A DNA stretch of 64,000 nucleotides from Campylobacter sp. RM10537 (GCF_022369435.1 NZ_CP059597.1:372001-436000), one strand, 5' to 3'; positions 29,477-39,951 are shown, counted from the first letter of the stretch. The notes: generated from the sequence alone by a model not told the origin. Translations and numbers: made by a program.

Positions 29477-29982
29477 AAAGTTTTGGTATTCTTATCGCTC
29501 TTTTTGTAATTACTTTTGTGGTTTTGTGGCTTCAAGATCCTTATTCTTTAGATGCTAAATCTTATTCTTTAAATTTTAAAAATATTGAGGCAAGTCATTT
29601 AAAAGCTTATGATGTGAATCAAACAGCAATTAAATCTTATTATAAGGCTAATTCTTGGGTAAGATATGCTAATAGAGATGAATTTGATAATTTTACAAAT
29701 TATAATTTGGATTTTAATTTAAGTGCTAATAAATTAGAACTTTTGGGTCAAAATATGGATCAAATAAAATTTGAAGGAAATGTTACCTATTTGGGATCTA
29801 ATAATGTTAAATTTATTGCCGATGAGGTAGAGTATCAACCAAAAAGCAAAATTCTAAGCACAGATACAGGTTTTAAGGGTTTAATTAATGGAAATATTGT
29901 TAATGGAAAAAGTTTACAATATGATACAAAAAATAAAATTTTGCAAATTCAAGAGGTAAATGCATGTTTGCAAGAAAAATAA
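29467..29982 (+). CDS. lptC: LPS export protein LptC-like
   Basis: 171 residues from a TTG start overlapping the kdsC end. One N-terminal membrane segment (FGILIALFVITFVVLWL) is followed by a beta-rich periplasmic part with AKSYSLNFKNIEASHLKAY and IKFEGNVTYLGSNNVKFIADEVEY, the LptC beta-jellyroll pattern. It carries lipooligosaccharide from the LptBFG complex to LptA. Sequence divergence is high, so position before lptA supports the call. Confidence 0.82.
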   Translation: MAIKSFGILIALFVITFVVLWLQDPYSLDAKSYSLNFKNIEASHLKAYDVNQTAIKSYYKANSWVRYANRDEFDNFTNYNLDFNLSANKLELLGQNMDQIKFEGNVTYLGSNNVKFIADEVEYQPKSKILSTDTGFKGLINGNIVNGKSLQYDTKNKILQIQEVNACLQEK

Positions 29983-30425
29983 TTTTATTATTCTTTTGTA
30001 TTAGCATATCTTTAGCAACTAAAATTGAAGTAAAAGCTTTAAATTTTTATTCCGATGAAAATAAGGGAGAAAGCACACTTAGTGGCGATGTTGAGGTTAA
30101 AAGAGGGGAAGATATTTTAAATGCTGGAAAGTTGATTATCTATACAGACAAAAATCGCAAACCAATACGCTATGAAGCTACACAAAATCCAAAATTTAAA
30201 ATTAATTTAAAAGGCAAAATTTATAAAGGAGAAGGAGATAAATTAATTTATAATGTTATTGACGATACTTATGAGATTGATGGAAATGCGTATATTAACG
30301 AACCTATTAATCATCAAAAACTTTGCGGAAATAAAATTTTTATAGATAGAAAAAAAAATATTTATAAAATACAAAGCAAAGATAATAAGCCCGCACGCTT
30401 TGTATTTGATTTGAAACAAAAATGA
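29964..30425 (+). CDS. lptA: Periplasmic LPS transport protein LptA
   Basis: 153 residues with a signal peptide (KIILLFFCISISLA). The OstA/LptA repeat pattern is visible in GESTLSGDVEVKRGEDILNA and YKGEGDKLIYNVIDDTYEIDGNAYI. It forms the periplasmic bridge for lipooligosaccharide. It overlaps lptC by 19 bases and ysxC by four. The ATPase partner lptB is at 40697 in another operon. Confidence 0.88.
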   Translation: MFARKIILLFFCISISLATKIEVKALNFYSDENKGESTLSGDVEVKRGEDILNAGKLIIYTDKNRKPIRYEATQNPKFKINLKGKIYKGEGDKLIYNVIDDTYEIDGNAYINEPINHQKLCGNKIFIDRKKNIYKIQSKDNKPARFVFDLKQK

Positions 30426-31012
30426 TTATTAATGCCCGTTTTATTACCTCTTTGGCAAAATTTGATATCAATTTTGCATCTCATTTTAGCGAAGTGGCTT
30501 TTTTGGGAAGATCAAATGTTGGAAAAAGTTCTTTAATTAATTCTTTATGCAAACAAAAAAACCTCGCTAAAAGCTCCTCAACTCCTGGAAAAACGCAATT
30601 AATAAATTTTTTTGAAGTTTTGTGTCAAAAAAATGAAGATAAATTTAATATTTATTTCGTGGATTTGCCTGGTTTTGGTTATGCTAAGGTTTCAAAAAAT
30701 TTAAAAGAAGAATGGAATATTCATTTAGATGAGTTTTTAAAGCTAAGAACTTCTATAAAATTATTTATTCATTTAATTGATGCAAGACATATTAACTTAG
30801 AAATTGATAAAGAATTGGATGATTATTTAAAAGGTTTCATAAGACCAGATCAAAAAATTTTAAAAGTTTTTACAAAATGTGATAAATTAAATCAAAGTGA
30901 GAAGGCTAAACTTAAAAATTATTTTCAAGATGCAATTTTAATTTCAAATTTAAATAAATTTGGACTTGATAGACTTGAGAATGAAATTATCGATCAAGTT
31001 TTGGGTTTATAA
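30422..31012 (+). CDS. ysxC: Ribosome biogenesis GTP-binding protein YsxC/EngB
   Basis: 196 residues, normal. G1 is GRSNVGKSSLIN near residue 29, G2 SSTPGKTQ near 57, G3 DLPGFGYAKVS near 80 and G4 TKCDKLN near 150. An essential GTPase for large-subunit assembly. Last base adjoins the next gene. Confidence 0.95.
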   Translation: MIINARFITSLAKFDINFASHFSEVAFLGRSNVGKSSLINSLCKQKNLAKSSSTPGKTQLINFFEVLCQKNEDKFNIYFVDLPGFGYAKVSKNLKEEWNIHLDEFLKLRTSIKLFIHLIDARHINLEIDKELDDYLKGFIRPDQKILKVFTKCDKLNQSEKAKLKNYFQDAILISNLNKFGLDRLENEIIDQVLGL

Positions 31013-31498
31013 ATGATAAAAAATTATAGAGTAAGTATCAATGGTGGATATATATTTTTAGGTATTTTTTATATTATATATCAAATTTTAGGTTCTATTT
31101 TCACTTACACTCCTTTGCTCTATGGTTTATTTTTTTGTTATATGATTTATCTTTTAGAGCAAAGACAAAAAACTTTTAATAAGCTTGATTTTCGGTGGTA
31201 TTTTTCTTTATTTTTTTTATTTTTCACAGATATCACTTATGATTTCTTTATTTTTTCATCTTGGATTGCATTTGCTCTTTTTTATTATATTTGTGCTGAT
31301 TGGATTAAAACAAGTTTAAAAATAGAAAAATTTATCCCTATTGCATTTGTGCTTTGTGCTTATTTTTTTATTTTTCTTTTGGATTTTATTTTTTCTTATA
31401 TGAATAATCAGCATTTTAAAGCATTAAGTTTTGGATATTTAATATCCATAGGAATTGAGTGTTTTTTAGCTTATGTCTTTTTTAGGGGTAAAATTTAA
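31013..31498 (+). CDS. Small polytopic membrane protein, MreD-like candidate
   Basis: 161 residues, almost entirely hydrophobic with five or six predicted membrane helices, no signal peptide, and a short basic N-terminus. I do not see a family motif. MreD proteins have this size and topology, are poorly conserved, and often sit beside the gene for PBP2, exactly as here where the stop and the mrdA start overlap (TAATG). A role in cell-shape control is therefore an inference from topology and context. Confidence 0.5.
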   Translation: MIKNYRVSINGGYIFLGIFYIIYQILGSIFTYTPLLYGLFFCYMIYLLEQRQKTFNKLDFRWYFSLFFLFFTDITYDFFIFSSWIAFALFYYICADWIKTSLKIEKFIPIAFVLCAYFFIFLLDFIFSYMNNQHFKALSFGYLISIGIECFLAYVFFRGKI

Positions 31499-33300
31499 TG
31501 CGTATGCGTTTAGTTGTTGGATTTATACTTTTATTTTTTATTTTTTTATTGAGTCGAATCTATTATTTAAGTATAAAGTCTAATGTATATTATGAAGAGC
31601 TTGCGAAACAAAATGCCATAAAAACACAATTATTAGCACCAAAACGTGGGGAAATATTTGACCGAAATGGCACACTTTTGGCGGTTAATGATTTAGGATA
31701 TAGTATTTCTCTAAAGCCTTATTTAAGTCTTAAAAAAAATAAAATCAGTATTTTGGAAAAAGAGTTAAATAAATTGCAAGGTTTTTTTCCAGATTTAAAT
31801 GTTACAAAATTGTTGCAATTTTACAAGAAAAATGATTCATATTATAATCAAGATTATATACAAATTGTAGATTTTATACCTGCGCAAGAAATGATGAAAC
31901 ATTATTCCGTGCTTAATTTGGATGAAAATATAAAAATAGAATCTGCTGTGCAAAGAAAATATCCTTATGGAAAATTAGCCTCTCATATTATAGGTTATGT
32001 TGGAAAAGCTAATTTACAAGATATAAAAGAAAATGAAATTTCTAAATTAACAAATTTTATTGGAAAAAGTGGTATAGAGCGTTACTACAATGACATTTTA
32101 CAAGGAGTAAAAGGAGAGAAGGTTTATAAGGTTAATGCTTTAAATCAAGAAGTAGCCCAAATTTCTTATACTCCTCCGCTTTCAAATGATATACATTTAA
32201 CTATTGATATAGAATTGCAGAATTTTCTAACAAATCTTTTTGAAAATAATGCTGGAGCCGCAATAATTATGGATATTAGTGATGGGTCTATTTTGGCAGC
32301 TGGAAGTTTTCCAGAATATGATCTTAATCCTTTTGTAACTGGTATTTCTTTCAAAGATTGGGATGAACTTTCTAATAATCTTGATCACCCTTTTACAAAT
32401 AAACTTATTAATGGATATTATCCTCCTGGTTCGGTTGTTAAAATGGGTGTTGCCTTAGCCTTCTTAAATTCAGGTAATATTACACCTTCTACTCAATTTT
32501 TTTGCGGAGGTAGTGTTGAGCTTGGAGGAAGATTATTTCGTTGTTGGAATCGATCAGGTCATGGAAATGTGGATCTAAAACATGCTATTAAATCAAGTTG
32601 TGATGTTTATTTTTATGATGGAGGTTTGCAAGTTGGTATTAATCAAATCAGTCAAACTTTATCACGTATTGGTTTTGGAGCAAAAACTGGAGTTGATTTG
32701 CCCAATGAATTTGTAGGTATTTTGCCAAGCAGAGAATGGAAAATGCAAAGGTACGGGCAAAATTGGTTTCAAGGCGATACTTTAAATACGGCCATAGGGC
32801 AGGGAAATTTTTTAGCAACTCCTATGCAAATTGCAAGATATACAGCTCAAATTGCCAAAGGTAAACAAGTTTTACCTCATTTTTTGCAAAGTATAGAAAA
32901 TAATAATACTAAAATTCAAAATAAAACTCACTTTAATCAGGAAATTTTTACTTTATTTGAAAAAAGTCAGCTTCCATATATAAGAGATGCGATGTATGCT
33001 GTAGCTAATGAACAAGGAGGAACAGCTTATCGTTATTTACATGATCTTAAAGTAAAAGTAGCTGCTAAAACAGGAACTGCACAAGTTGTAGGATTTTCTC
33101 AAACGGATCGAAGTAGGGTGGATGAAAAACAATTGCAATATTATACAAGATCCCATGCTTGGCTTACTTCTTATGCGCCCTATGCAAATCCAAAATATGT
33201 TGTAACTGTTTTGCTTGAACATGGGGGTAGGGATACTACTTCTGGAGAAATTAGTGCAAAAATTTATCAAAAAATGATAAATTTGGGTTATTTTAAATAG
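31498..33300 (+). CDS. mrdA: Penicillin-binding protein 2, elongation transpeptidase
   Basis: 600 residues. One N-terminal membrane helix, a dimerisation region starting with LAPKRGEIFDRNGTLLAVN, and a transpeptidase domain with SxxK in PPGSVVKMGVA near residue 312, SSCD near 365 and AKTGTAQV near 523. It crosslinks side-wall peptidoglycan and should govern the helical rod shape. Last gene of the envelope operon, convergent with pepP. Confidence 0.95.
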   Translation: MRMRLVVGFILLFFIFLLSRIYYLSIKSNVYYEELAKQNAIKTQLLAPKRGEIFDRNGTLLAVNDLGYSISLKPYLSLKKNKISILEKELNKLQGFFPDLNVTKLLQFYKKNDSYYNQDYIQIVDFIPAQEMMKHYSVLNLDENIKIESAVQRKYPYGKLASHIIGYVGKANLQDIKENEISKLTNFIGKSGIERYYNDILQGVKGEKVYKVNALNQEVAQISYTPPLSNDIHLTIDIELQNFLTNLFENNAGAAIIMDISDGSILAAGSFPEYDLNPFVTGISFKDWDELSNNLDHPFTNKLINGYYPPGSVVKMGVALAFLNSGNITPSTQFFCGGSVELGGRLFRCWNRSGHGNVDLKHAIKSSCDVYFYDGGLQVGINQISQTLSRIGFGAKTGVDLPNEFVGILPSREWKMQRYGQNWFQGDTLNTAIGQGNFLATPMQIARYTAQIAKGKQVLPHFLQSIENNNTKIQNKTHFNQEIFTLFEKSQLPYIRDAMYAVANEQGGTAYRYLHDLKVKVAAKTGTAQVVGFSQTDRSRVDEKQLQYYTRSHAWLTSYAPYANPKYVVTVLLEHGGRDTTSGEISAKIYQKMINLGYFK

Positions 33301-33305
33301 TCCTC

Positions 33306-33321
33306 TAATTTTATAAAATTA
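33306..33321. terminator. AT palindrome between mrdA and pepP
   Basis: TAATTTTATAAAATTA is a perfect 16-base palindrome in the 18-base gap between the convergent stop codons. It contains no G or C, so any hairpin is weak; it is only a possible bidirectional end point. Confidence 0.25.
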
Positions 33322-35109
33322 TTTAATAGTTTTTGTTTTATTTTTTAACCATTTTAGAACTTTGGGTTCATTTTTTAATTTAATAGAAAGTTTATCATAA
33401 ACTTTTTTATGATAGGCATTTAGCCATAATTTTTCGTCTTTATTGAGTAAGGTTTTATCGATACATTTTGATTCAAAAGGACAAAGAGTTAAGGGTTTAA
33501 AGTATAAAAATTCTCCATAATCTCTATTTTTTGGATTTTTAACTTTAGTATTTAAGACTAAATTTTCAAGCCTAATACCCCATTTATCTTTTTTATATAT
33601 CCCTGGTTCTATAGAGGTTAACATTCCTTCTTTGGCTTTAGTTTTTTCAAGAGCTGGAGAAAAGTAAGATAGGGTTTGCGGACCTTCATGAACATTTAAA
33701 AAATATCCCACCCCATGTCCAGTTCCATGCATATAATCAAGTTGATTTTTCCATAATGGTGCTCTTGAAATTGCATCAAGCAAAGGCATAGGAATATCTT
33801 TTGGAAAAATAGTATTAGATATGGCTATATGTGCTTTTAAAACAAGGGTATAATCATAAATTTGCTCTTTGCTTATTTGTCCTATAGGAATGACGCGAGT
33901 TATATCTGTAGTGCCATTTTCATATTGGGCTCCAGAATCTATAAGCAAAAGCCCGTTTTTCTTAATATAGGAAAAATTTTCTTTTGTTGCTTTGTAATGG
34001 ATACAAGCTCCATTAGCATTAAAACCTGCTATGGTTGCAAAACTATTGCTAATATAATAAGGGCTTTTTGCTCTAAATTCTGTTATCTTAAAATCAATAT
34101 CAAGTTCGCTGATACATTCATTTTTTTTAATATTCTCTTCTAGCCATGTAAAAAATCTAGCTAAAGCAACTCCATCTTCTATCATAGCATTTTCTATATG
34201 CTTGATTTCTTTTTGAGTTTTGATTGATTTTAAATATGTACTAGGATTAATTTCTTCTATAATTTTTACACTTTTATGGAGATATTGAATCAGTAAGGCT
34301 GTGGTTTTCGTTGGTTCTATCAGTAGGTTTGTATTGCGAAGTTTTTGGATTTCTTGATAAATTTCATAATAATCTTTAATATAAATTCCATCTTGATTGA
34401 GTTTTTTTTCTAGCTTTAAATCAATTTTATTTTTATCAATAAAAAGTAAAATTGTTTTTTGATTGATAAATAAATAACTTAAAAATACAGGATTATACTT
34501 TATATCATTGGCTCTTAAATTGGTAATCCAAGCGATATCATCAAGGGAAGAAATGAGATGATTTTGAGTATTTAAAATTTGCATTTTTTCTCGTATTTGA
34601 TTGATTTTTTGTTGACGTGAATAGCCACAATATTTTATTTTATGTTCATAAATTTTACTTATTGGTAAATTAGGACGTTCTTTCCATAAAGGTGAAATTA
34701 AATCGATGTGTTTTAGTTTTATTTGATAATTTGTTTGTAAATTTTTAAATAAATTTAAAGATAAAAGAGAAAAATCCGTTCCTAAGATTTCATTTTTTTT
34801 AAGATTTTTTTTTAACCAATTTAAAAAAGTATTTGTATTATTTTGTTTTTGAAGCTCTATAAAAGTTCCTTTTAGTTCTCTTTCAGCTTGTAACCAATAT
34901 CTTCCATCTGTCCATAAAAGAGCTTTTTCATGGGTAATAATTAAAGTTCCAGCTGATCCTTTAAAACCACTGATGAAAGTTTTATTTTGATAAAAATCTG
35001 GAAGATATTCATTTAAATGAGGATCTGAACTTAAAATTAAATAAGCATTTAAATGATGTTTTTTCATCAAATCTCTAAGTTGTGCAATTCTTTTTTGGTA
35101 TAAATTCAT
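33319..35109 (-). CDS. pepP: Xaa-Pro aminopeptidase, M24B family
   Basis: About 596 residues, the long three-domain form with two creatinase-like N-terminal domains and a pita-bread catalytic domain. Metal ligands are in LLIDSGAQYENGTTDITR near residue 400 (two Asp), GTGHGVGYFLNVHEGP near 480 (His) and LTSIEPGIY and RLENL (Glu). It removes N-terminal residues preceding proline. The ATG at 35109 overlaps the stop of the preceding gene (TGATG). Confidence 0.94.
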   Translation of the reverse strand: MNLYQKRIAQLRDLMKKHHLNAYLILSSDPHLNEYLPDFYQNKTFISGFKGSAGTLIITHEKALLWTDGRYWLQAERELKGTFIELQKQNNTNTFLNWLKKNLKKNEILGTDFSLLSLNLFKNLQTNYQIKLKHIDLISPLWKERPNLPISKIYEHKIKYCGYSRQQKINQIREKMQILNTQNHLISSLDDIAWITNLRANDIKYNPVFLSYLFINQKTILLFIDKNKIDLKLEKKLNQDGIYIKDYYEIYQEIQKLRNTNLLIEPTKTTALLIQYLHKSVKIIEEINPSTYLKSIKTQKEIKHIENAMIEDGVALARFFTWLEENIKKNECISELDIDFKITEFRAKSPYYISNSFATIAGFNANGACIHYKATKENFSYIKKNGLLLIDSGAQYENGTTDITRVIPIGQISKEQIYDYTLVLKAHIAISNTIFPKDIPMPLLDAISRAPLWKNQLDYMHGTGHGVGYFLNVHEGPQTLSYFSPALEKTKAKEGMLTSIEPGIYKKDKWGIRLENLVLNTKVKNPKNRDYGEFLYFKPLTLCPFESKCIDKTLLNKDEKLWLNAYHKKVYDKLSIKLKNEPKVLKWLKNKTKTIK

Positions 35110-35672
35110 CAAATTTCCTTATTAATATGTATTGTTGATATTTCAAGATTTAATTCTAATTTTAAACTTCTTAAATTTTGCATTTCAATAGTATTAATTT
35201 GGTAATAAAAATTTGAATTTTCTAAATCTTTTATAAAAGATAATAAAGCATTAAAATTTCCATAAGTTTTAATAAAAAAATCATAGCGATTGATATTGTT
35301 TTTTTGAATTTTTGTTTGAGTGATATTTTCTATTTCAATTTTATTATTTGAAACAAGTGTTTGGATATTTTTTAAATATTGATCATATTTTTTTTGAAAT
35401 AAACTTAAATATTGTTCATAGATAAGTGTTTTATTTTGAATTTGCTGTAATTTTTGATTTAATATTTGTAATTTTTGTTCTAAATTTTGATTAATAGATT
35501 GTTCTTTTTTAATATCAATATCATGAATGAAAATATTATGATTAAAAAAGGAATTTATAAATAAAGATTCGACTTTAAAAGCTAGAAAAATAGCCAATAA
35601 TACTATAATTATAGCAATAAGAAATTTTTCTCTTAAGTTGAAATTTTCTAAAACAAATTCTAATTTATCCAT
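35109..35672 (-). CDS. Single-pass membrane protein, GspM/PilO-like candidate
   Basis: 187 residues: a cytoplasmic stub, one membrane helix (about residues 16-36), a long Gln/Lys/Leu-rich coiled coil (50-105) and a C-terminal alpha/beta part (YDFFIKTYGNFNALLSFIKDL near residue 128, then SLKLELNLEIS). This is the layout of GspM and PilO. No catalytic motif is visible. It overlaps the upstream partner by 8 bases and pepP by one base. Function inferred only from architecture. Confidence 0.5.
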   Translation of the reverse strand: MDKLEFVLENFNLREKFLIAIIIVLLAIFLAFKVESLFINSFFNHNIFIHDIDIKKEQSINQNLEQKLQILNQKLQQIQNKTLIYEQYLSLFQKKYDQYLKNIQTLVSNNKIEIENITQTKIQKNNINRYDFFIKTYGNFNALLSFIKDLENSNFYYQINTIEMQNLRSLKLELNLEISTIHINKEI

Positions 35673-36741
35673 GAGTTAACTCTAAAATAATTTGATATAG
35701 TGCATCATTTTTAGATATAAGTTTAAATTCAGTTTTTAAATTTTTAAGAGCATTAAGATAATTTTCTTGATTGTTAAATTGTATGATAATATTATAATCT
35801 TTTAGCTTTAAGCTAGAAATTCCTAAAGAATTTTGATTAAGCCAAATAAAGATATTTTTTAAAATTAAAGTCCTATTTTTATTTGGCTTGAAATTTTTTA
35901 TAATTTCATCGAGTTGATTAAAATTTTGATCAAGAAGTGCTTTTTTGTCATAAAGAGTTAAATTTAAATCTTTAAGTTTTCTTTCTAAAACTATATTTTT
36001 TTCTTTTTCTAATTTATAAAGCTTATCTTGGGAGTTTTTATTTTGAGTTTGTAAGCTTTTATTTGCTTGGTAATTTAAAAAATTATTAAAAATTAAAATT
36101 CCACTCATGCTCAAAAAGCTCAGTAAAAATAAAAAAATTAATTTTAAATAATAAGGAAAATTTTTCTTACTTGTTTTAATAAAATTTGCATTTTTATCTA
36201 AGATTGACATACTTAATTGTGCAAGTTTATTTTCATTTTGTTCTAAAATTTTACAAGCAATGGCTTTATTTTTTAATTCTTTTATTAAATCATTATTCTC
36301 AAAACTGATCAAAATTTCACTTTCATAATATTGCAAAAGCTCTAATATATGATTTTTTTCTAAAAATGATTCTAAATTTTTCTCATATTTAAATTTTTTA
36401 AAAGCTTTAAATTTATCTTGCTCATAAAAACATAAATATACTTCATCTAAATAAAGTTCTAAAAAACAAAAATTATTTTCCTGAATCAAATTATTTTTAA
36501 ATAAAGACTTAAAAATAAAAGCTTTAGGAAAGCAAGCGAAACATTTAGGTAAATTTTTAACTTTGCTTAGAAAACAATGATAAATTTCATCTTGTTTTAA
36601 AAAAGCTATTTGATACTCAAAAGGATTTTTTATATCGCACTCTTTGATAACTTTTTCAAAAAGTATATCTTCTTCAAATTTTCCATTTTTTTGAATATAA
36701 ATGAGTTTTTCAAAACTTAAAATTTCAATTTTATTCTTCAT
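35665..36741 (-). CDS. Single-pass membrane protein, GspL/PilN-like candidate
   Basis: 358 residues. A cytoplasmic N-terminal domain of about 195 residues rich in Phe, Lys and Glu, a single membrane helix near 202-225, a coiled coil (230-265) and a C-terminal domain with [18 protein letters not shown] that looks ferredoxin-like. GspL proteins, or fused PilM/N, have this order. It overlaps era upstream by 11 bases and its smaller partner by 8. A second, independent clue is the pseudopilin gene elsewhere in the window (53394). No direct motif proves the family. Confidence 0.5.
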   Translation of the reverse strand: MKNKIEILSFEKLIYIQKNGKFEEDILFEKVIKECDIKNPFEYQIAFLKQDEIYHCFLSKVKNLPKCFACFPKAFIFKSLFKNNLIQENNFCFLELYLDEVYLCFYEQDKFKAFKKFKYEKNLESFLEKNHILELLQYYESEILISFENNDLIKELKNKAIACKILEQNENKLAQLSMSILDKNANFIKTSKKNFPYYLKLIFLFLLSFLSMSGILIFNNFLNYQANKSLQTQNKNSQDKLYKLEKEKNIVLERKLKDLNLTLYDKKALLDQNFNQLDEIIKNFKPNKNRTLILKNIFIWLNQNSLGISSLKLKDYNIIIQFNNQENYLNALKNLKTEFKLISKNDALYQIILELTHG

Positions 36742-37606
36742 AATTTAACATTTTTTTTAAAAAGTCTTCATCTTTTTGCCAATTCTTTTTCACCACAATG
36801 TATAACTTCAAAAGAACTTTATTTTGAGCCAATCGAGTAATTTTCATCCTAGCATCTTTACCTATACGATTAAGCGTTGCTCCATTTTTTCCTATAAGTA
36901 TAGCTTTATGGGAATTTGCATCTGTGATTATTTGTGCTTCGATGATAATAAGCTTTGTTTTTTCTTTAATTTTGTTGATTATAACTTCAGTGCAATAGGG
37001 CAATTCTTGACTCAAATTTTCATAAATACTTTCAAGTATGAAATCTCTATAGATTTCTTTTTGACTACTTGGAGTTAAAAATTCAGGGTCGTAAAAATAT
37101 TCATGCTCATCTAAATATTTTACAATTTCATCAAGTAATATTTTTTTGTAACTCTTTTTTTTGCAAGAATAAGGAATAATAGCCTTAAAATGCTCGCTAA
37201 ATTTAGCATAGTCATTAAGCTTTTTTAAAAGGATATCATTATGAGTTAAATCTACTTTATTTAAAATAATAATATGCGGCACTTTTGGCTTTAAAGCTAA
37301 AAATTCTTCATAATTTTTTAAATCATCAAATACGCTTGCTACAAATAAAATTAAATCACAATCTCCCATGGATTTTATAGCGCTTTCAATTAGCATTTGA
37401 TTTAAAGTTGCTTTGCTTTGATGTAGCCCAGGAGTATCAATAAAAATAATTTGATCCTCTTTATGCATTACTATAGCTTTGATTTTTCGTCTAGTAGCAT
37501 TTTGTTTGTGAGAAACTAAGGTAATTTTTTCTTCAAGCAAGGAATTAACCAAAGCACTTTTTCCAGCATTGGTTCTTCCTATAATGCTAACAAAGCCACT
37601 TTTCAC
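36731..37606 (-). CDS. era: GTPase Era
   Basis: 291 residues, normal. G1 [12 protein letters not shown] near residue 10, G3 DTPGLHQSK near 57, G4 [10 protein letters not shown] near 117, and the C-terminal KH domain with [18 protein letters not shown] near 238 that binds the 3' end of 16S rRNA. It overlaps hslU by four bases. Confidence 0.96.
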   Translation of the reverse strand: MKSGFVSIIGRTNAGKSALVNSLLEEKITLVSHKQNATRRKIKAIVMHKEDQIIFIDTPGLHQSKATLNQMLIESAIKSMGDCDLILFVASVFDDLKNYEEFLALKPKVPHIIILNKVDLTHNDILLKKLNDYAKFSEHFKAIIPYSCKKKSYKKILLDEIVKYLDEHEYFYDPEFLTPSSQKEIYRDFILESIYENLSQELPYCTEVIINKIKEKTKLIIIEAQIITDANSHKAILIGKNGATLNRIGKDARMKITRLAQNKVLLKLYIVVKKNWQKDEDFLKKMLNYEE

Positions 37607-38922
37607 AAAATATACCTAGCTAAATCTTTATTTTCTATAATATCTCCAAGTTTTTCTTCAACCATTTTTTTGTCAACTGTAAATTTTTTACCCGCATATT
37701 CATCGGCTTCAAAGCTCAAATCTTCAAGAAGTTTTTCTATTACAGTATGCAAACGTCTAGCACCTATATCTTGCATTTCTTCATTTGCCTTAGAGGCTAT
37801 TCTTGCAATTTCTTTTATCGCTTCATCATCAAATTCAAGTTCTAATTGTTCTGTTTTCAACAGCTCGGTATATTGTTTTAAAAGTGAATTTTTTGGACGG
37901 GTTAAAATTTCATAAAGAGCTTTATCGTCTAAACTATCAAGTTCAACTCTTAAAGGAAAACGTCCTTGTAATTCTGGAATCAAATCACTTGGCTTGCTTA
38001 AATGAAAAGCCCCTGCGGCAATAAAAAGTATATGATCAGTTTTTAAAGTTCCGATTTTGGTTTGAACACTAGAACCTTCAACAATTGGTAATAAATCTCT
38101 TTGTACCCCTTCTTTGCTCGGATCTTGTCGATTTGAATTTCCACTTGAAACAGCTATTTTATCAATTTCATCTATAAAAATAATACCTTCATTTTCTGCT
38201 CTTTTTAAGGCTTCACTTTTGATACTTTCTTGATCTAAAATTTTATCTCCAGCTTCGTTTCTTAAAGCATTTTTGGCATCTTTAATTTTCATTTCTTTTT
38301 TGACTTTTTTACTGCCTACGCCAATAACCTTAACAATATCTTGCATTGCTCCCATTTCAGGCGGTAAATTAGGATTGGTATCAAACATACTTTGAGATAT
38401 TTCTATTTCTATATTGCTTTCATCTAGATCACCATTTCTAAGTTTGGTTCTCATTTTTTCAAGACTATTTTTATATTCTTCTTGTTTTTCATCACTAATA
38501 CCCTTTGGTAAAGGCGGTAAGAGTTTTTCTAAAATTTTATTTTCGATAAATTCATCGATTTTATCTTTGTTTTTTTCCTTTTGTTCATTTTTGACTAAAT
38601 TTAAAGCCGCATTAGCTAAATCTCTAACCATACTTTCTACATCTCGTCCCACAAAACCAACTTCTGTATATTTACTAGCTTCAATTTTTATAAAAGGAAA
38701 GCCCATCATTTTTGCAAGTCTTCTTGCAATTTCTGTTTTACCAACTCCAGTTGATCCTATCATTAAAATATTTTTTGGCATAATATCATCTTGAAGTTCT
38801 GGGCTTAGTTGCATTCTTCTATAGCGATTTCTTAAAGCTATAGCGATAATTTTTTTAGCTTTTTTTTGACCGATAACGTAATCATCTAAAAATTTGACTA
38901 TTTCTTTTGGAGTTAAGTTCAT
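37603..38922 (-). CDS. hslU: HslU ATPase subunit of the HslUV protease
   Basis: 439 residues, full length. Walker [18 protein letters not shown] near residue 54, the pore loop region [19 protein letters not shown], the I-domain, Walker [12 protein letters not shown] near 247, and the C-terminal tail ending KDLARYIL that docks into HslV. It unfolds substrates for the peptidase encoded just upstream, with overlap of four bases. Confidence 0.96.
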   Translation of the reverse strand: MNLTPKEIVKFLDDYVIGQKKAKKIIAIALRNRYRRMQLSPELQDDIMPKNILMIGSTGVGKTEIARRLAKMMGFPFIKIEASKYTEVGFVGRDVESMVRDLANAALNLVKNEQKEKNKDKIDEFIENKILEKLLPPLPKGISDEKQEEYKNSLEKMRTKLRNGDLDESNIEIEISQSMFDTNPNLPPEMGAMQDIVKVIGVGSKKVKKEMKIKDAKNALRNEAGDKILDQESIKSEALKRAENEGIIFIDEIDKIAVSSGNSNRQDPSKEGVQRDLLPIVEGSSVQTKIGTLKTDHILFIAAGAFHLSKPSDLIPELQGRFPLRVELDSLDDKALYEILTRPKNSLLKQYTELLKTEQLELEFDDEAIKEIARIASKANEEMQDIGARRLHTVIEKLLEDLSFEADEYAGKKFTVDKKMVEEKLGDIIENKDLARYIL

Positions 38923-39461
38923 TTTTCATCCTCTATCACATAGGTTTTTATATTTGTATTAGTATAAATGCAAATTTCTCCTGCAATTTGTAAGCTTGAT
39001 TTAACCAGCTCTTCTTCATCTAAAGAAGCATGTTTTGCCAATGCTCTTGCAGCTGAAAGTGCATAATTTCCACCGCTTCCAATTGCTGCAATTTCTCCAT
39101 CTTCTGGTTCAACTACATCGCCAGTTCCTGAAAGCAAAAAAATATGATTTCTATCAAGCACTAGCATCATAGCTTCAAGTTTTCTCAAGTACTTATCTTT
39201 TCTCCATTCCTTAGAAAAATCTATTGCAGCCTTTAAGAGATCTCCTTTAGAGCTTTGTAATAAATTTTCAAACATATCAAAAAGATTAAAAGCATCTGCT
39301 GTACTTCCTGCAAAACCTGCCAAAACTTTACCATTATTAAGTTTTCTAATTTTAACTGCATTGCCTTTTAAAACAGTATTTCCAAAGCTAACTTGTCCAT
39401 CTCCTCCAATTACGGATTTGTTTTTGCCTTTATAGGCTAAAATTGTAGTTGCATGAAACAT
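38919..39461 (-). CDS. hslV: HslV peptidase subunit
   Basis: 180 residues, normal. Begins [25 protein letters not shown]; the ATTI places the N-terminal catalytic threonine after processing of a short leader. [11 protein letters not shown] and [17 protein letters not shown] are conserved proteasome-beta-like blocks. It forms the proteolytic chamber with HslU and lies one base from rplI. Confidence 0.96.
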   Translation of the reverse strand: MFHATTILAYKGKNKSVIGGDGQVSFGNTVLKGNAVKIRKLNNGKVLAGFAGSTADAFNLFDMFENLLQSSKGDLLKAAIDFSKEWRKDKYLRKLEAMMLVLDRNHIFLLSGTGDVVEPEDGEIAAIGSGGNYALSAARALAKHASLDEEELVKSSLQIAGEICIYTNTNIKTYVIEDEK

Positions 39462-39462
39462 A

Positions 39463-39906
39463 TTATTCTGCCTTTATATCAATTTTAAAATTTGCATGGA
39501 TTGCATGACCTAGCTTTACACTAATTTCATGAATTCCAATACTTTTTAAAGTATCACATTCTAAACTTTTTTTATCAAGTTCTATATTTTTTTGTTCTTT
39601 AAGTGCGTGAGCAATTTCATCTTTTGTAACTCCACCAAATAAATTACCATTAGCTCCAACAGGTTTAAAAATTTCAAGAGTTATTTTACTAAGTTCTTCT
39701 TTTAGTTTTTCCAAATTTGCAATTTCAAAGCGTAAATTTTCAGCTTCTTTTTTCTTATCACTTTCATATTTTCTTAAAACTTCAGTGGTAGCAGCTTTAG
39801 CTAGTCCTTTTCCGATTAAAAAATTTTGCCCATATCCATCTTTGACTTCTTTAACTTCTCCAGCTTTTCCAAGTCCTTTAACATCTTTGATCAATAATAC
39901 TTTCAT
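39463..39906 (-). CDS. rplI: 50S ribosomal protein L9
   Basis: 147 residues, normal two-domain L9. The N-terminus [34 protein letters not shown] is the L9 signature, followed by the long connecting helix and the C-terminal domain. Unusually for L9, it heads a protein quality-control and GTPase operon (hslV, hslU, era). Confidence 0.97.
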   Translation of the reverse strand: MKVLLIKDVKGLGKAGEVKEVKDGYGQNFLIGKGLAKAATTEVLRKYESDKKKEAENLRFEIANLEKLKEELSKITLEIFKPVGANGNLFGGVTKDEIAHALKEQKNIELDKKSLECDTLKSIGIHEISVKLGHAIHANFKIDIKAE

Positions 39907-39945
39907 TGAAAATCCTTTTTTAAGTTTTAACTTAATTTTTGCCTT

Positions 39946-39951
39946 ATTGTA
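39946..39951 (-). promoter_or_regulatory. -10 element of the rplI-hslVU-era operon
   Basis: On the minus strand TTTAGATACAATAAGG contains TACAAT about 40 bases before the rplI ATG, which also has AAGGA nine bases upstream. Confidence 0.5.

Noticed and set aside
35673..36741. A restriction or toxin function for the era-pepP pair
   Set aside because: No nuclease or toxin motif; topology with a membrane helix and coiled coil fits a secretion/competence platform better.
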